In this document: positions 6,429 through 7,585 of the stretch, piece by piece
Numbering within the stretch: the first letter of the stretch is position 1
Layout of the letters: each line of letters starts with the position of its first letter
Assembly (NCBI GenBank): GCA_002329495.1
Contig: DCTH01000251.1
Span: 2,829 to 10,413 of the forward strand
DNA: 7,585 nt
Direction of reading: 5' to 3'
Source: Syntrophothermus sp. UBA1445
GTDB lineage: Bacteria > Bacillota > Syntrophomonadia > Syntrophomonadales > DTU052
The notes under the pieces: model-generated
What the model was told of the DNA's origin: nothing
Seen by the model: only the letters and a program-made list of their open reading frames with translations
The model's database searches: none
Program-made: the position numbers and the translations under genes

Positions 6429-7585
6429 TCACCACCTTCCGGCCAAATCTTTCCGGGATTCATTATGTTCAAGGGGTCGAAGGCCTGTTTGATCCGTTTC
6501 ATGAGCTCAATCTGGACTTCACCCAACTCCCAGGCCAGGAATTCGGACTTGTGAATGCCAATCCCATGCTCACCCGAGATGGTCCCGCCCAATTCCAGAC
6601 CTTTTTTCAGGAGTTCACCGATCGCAACCTGGGATTTTTCATCCAGTTCCGGACTGGTCTGGAAGTGGAGAATGGTGGGATGGATGTTACCGTCCCCTGC
6701 GTGTCCCCCTAAACCTATGCCTACGCCCGTGGATGCCGATACCTCTTGAACCATCCTTACCATCTCCGGCAGCATGCTGCGGGGTACGGTAAGGTCCTCG
6801 CTGATGACCCTCTCCATGATGGTCAGCATTAAGGGATACAGGTTGCTCCGTGCCCTCCAGTAACTGGCAGCCTCCCTCTCATCCTCGATTACCCTTACAT
6901 CACGCGATTTCATTTCTTTACACAGGCCGCTAATTACAGCGGTGTCATAGTCCACCTGACTCCGATTCCCATCCACCTCTATCAAGAGGTACGCGTCGGC
7001 ATCGCCTGCCAGGGGCGGAGAAATCATATTGTTCATAAGCCCCACTGCTCCCTGACTCAGGTATTCCAGCATGGCGGGAACAGTACCCCGGGCAATAATC
7101 TCTGCGACTATTTCTGCTGCCTGCTCGGGGCTTTCACAGGTCACGACTATGGTCCTGTGCTCTGGCGGCAGAGCAATGAGCCGCACATTGATCCGGGTAA
7201 TGACCCCCAGGGTCCCTTCTGACCCGGTCATCAGGTGGGTGATATCATACCCCACCGATTGCTTGACGAATTTACCTCCGCTGTTGATGACAGTTCCGTC
7301 GGGCAGTACAATCTCCATACCTAAAACATAATTACCGGTGGTACCGTACTTAACTCCCCGGGGTCCCCCGGCCCGGGTAGCCACGTTGCCTCCCAGGGTG
7401 CAGACACTCATACTTTGGGGGTCAGGCGGGTAAAACAACCCCATTTTTTCTACGGTTCGATGGAACCTGGACAGAACCAGCCCGGCCTCAACTGTGGCCG
7501 TCATGTTGCGCTGATCTATCTCCAGGATCTGGTTCATGCGCTTCATATCCATTACAATCCCACCATGTACCGGGGTGCAGGCACC
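6416..7585 (-). CDS. glcD: GlcD-type FAD-linked 2-hydroxyacid oxidase/dehydrogenase, N-terminus beyond the right edge
   Basis: This is the flavoprotein subunit that oxidises a 2-hydroxy acid (glycolate, lactate or a larger analogue) to the 2-oxo acid. The frame stays open to the right edge, giving 389 visible residues; the internal ATG at 7552 is not the true start. The first visible residues (TPVHGGIVMDMKRMNQIL) lie inside the FAD-binding PCMH domain, so about 70-80 N-terminal residues of a ~460-residue protein are missing. Further FAD-domain motifs are TLGGNVATRAGGPRGVKYG and TGSEGTLGVIT. The C-terminal FAD-oxidase domain shows GGHAGDGNIHP (visible residues 293-303), SGEHGIG (337-343) and the closing FDPLNIMNPGKIWP. 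The last 13 bases overlap glcF, so the two are co-translated. No GlcE-like gene lies between them, unlike E. coli glcDEF. The substrate is unresolved; the nearby iorAB hints at an aromatic or branched hydroxy acid. Confidence 0.9.
   Translation of the reverse strand, partial: GACTPVHGGIVMDMKRMNQILEIDQRNMTATVEAGLVLSRFHRTVEKMGLFYPPDPQSMSVCTLGGNVATRAGGPRGVKYGTTGNYVLGMEIVLPDGTVINSGGKFVKQSVGYDITHLMTGSEGTLGVITRINVRLIALPPEHRTIVVTCESPEQAAEIVAEIIARGTVPAMLEYLSQGAVGLMNNMISPPLAGDADAYLLIEVDGNRSQVDYDTAVISGLCKEMKSRDVRVIEDEREAASYWRARSNLYPLMLTIMERVISEDLTVPRSMLPEMVRMVQEVSASTGVGIGLGGHAGDGNIHPTILHFQTSPELDEKSQVAIGELLKKGLELGGTISGEHGIGIHKSEFLAWELGEVQIELMKRIKQAFDPLNIMNPGKIWPEGGECRC

Noticed and set aside
1..7585. 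CRISPR arrays, tRNA or rRNA genes, insertion sequences, phage genes
   Set aside because: No regularly spaced repeats, no tRNA-like cloverleaf noticed, no transposase or integrase motifs, and no terminal repeats flanking any gene block.

Overview
The window looks like chromosomal DNA from a strictly anaerobic bacterium, most likely of the Clostridia/Peptococcaceae type. This is inferred from purine-rich GGGGAGG-type ribosome-binding sites, GTG/ATG starts, moderate GC content, and a gene set built on ferredoxin, iron-sulfur and flavin chemistry. No lineage marker such as rRNA is present, so the assignment is tentative.

Layout, left to right. Positions 1-468 (+) hold the 3' end of a gene that runs off the left edge and whose product I do not recognise. 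A 196-base convergent spacer (469-664) follows, with a strong inverted repeat at 520-548 and a weaker one followed by five T's at 612-650. Everything from 665 to the right edge is on the minus strand. In transcription order (right to left) it reads: a GlcD-type FAD-linked 2-hydroxyacid oxidase subunit (5' end missing beyond 7585); a GlcF-type (Fe-S)/CCG-domain subunit overlapping it by 13 bases; an IclR-family regulator; an FrhB/FdhB-family iron-sulfur flavoprotein; and iorA and iorB, the two subunits of indolepyruvate:ferredoxin oxidoreductase.

Two blocks are translationally coupled. glcD and glcF overlap. The FrhB-like gene, iorA and iorB are packed with gaps of 0 and 1 base and share strong Shine-Dalgarno sites. 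The IclR gene lies between the blocks, with spacers of 87 and 105 bases; each spacer has an inverted repeat directly after the preceding stop codon.

A plausible joint role (inference) is catabolism of an aromatic or branched 2-hydroxy acid. GlcDF would oxidise it to the 2-oxo acid, and IorAB would convert that to acyl-CoA, CO2 and reduced ferredoxin. The FrhB-like protein would move electrons between ferredoxin and another carrier, and IclR would sense a pathway acid. All families are known. The less ordinary points are the FrhB-IorA-IorB fusion-like operon and the atypical cysteine clusters in IorA and the FrhB-like protein. I found no RNA gene, CRISPR array, insertion sequence or phage gene.
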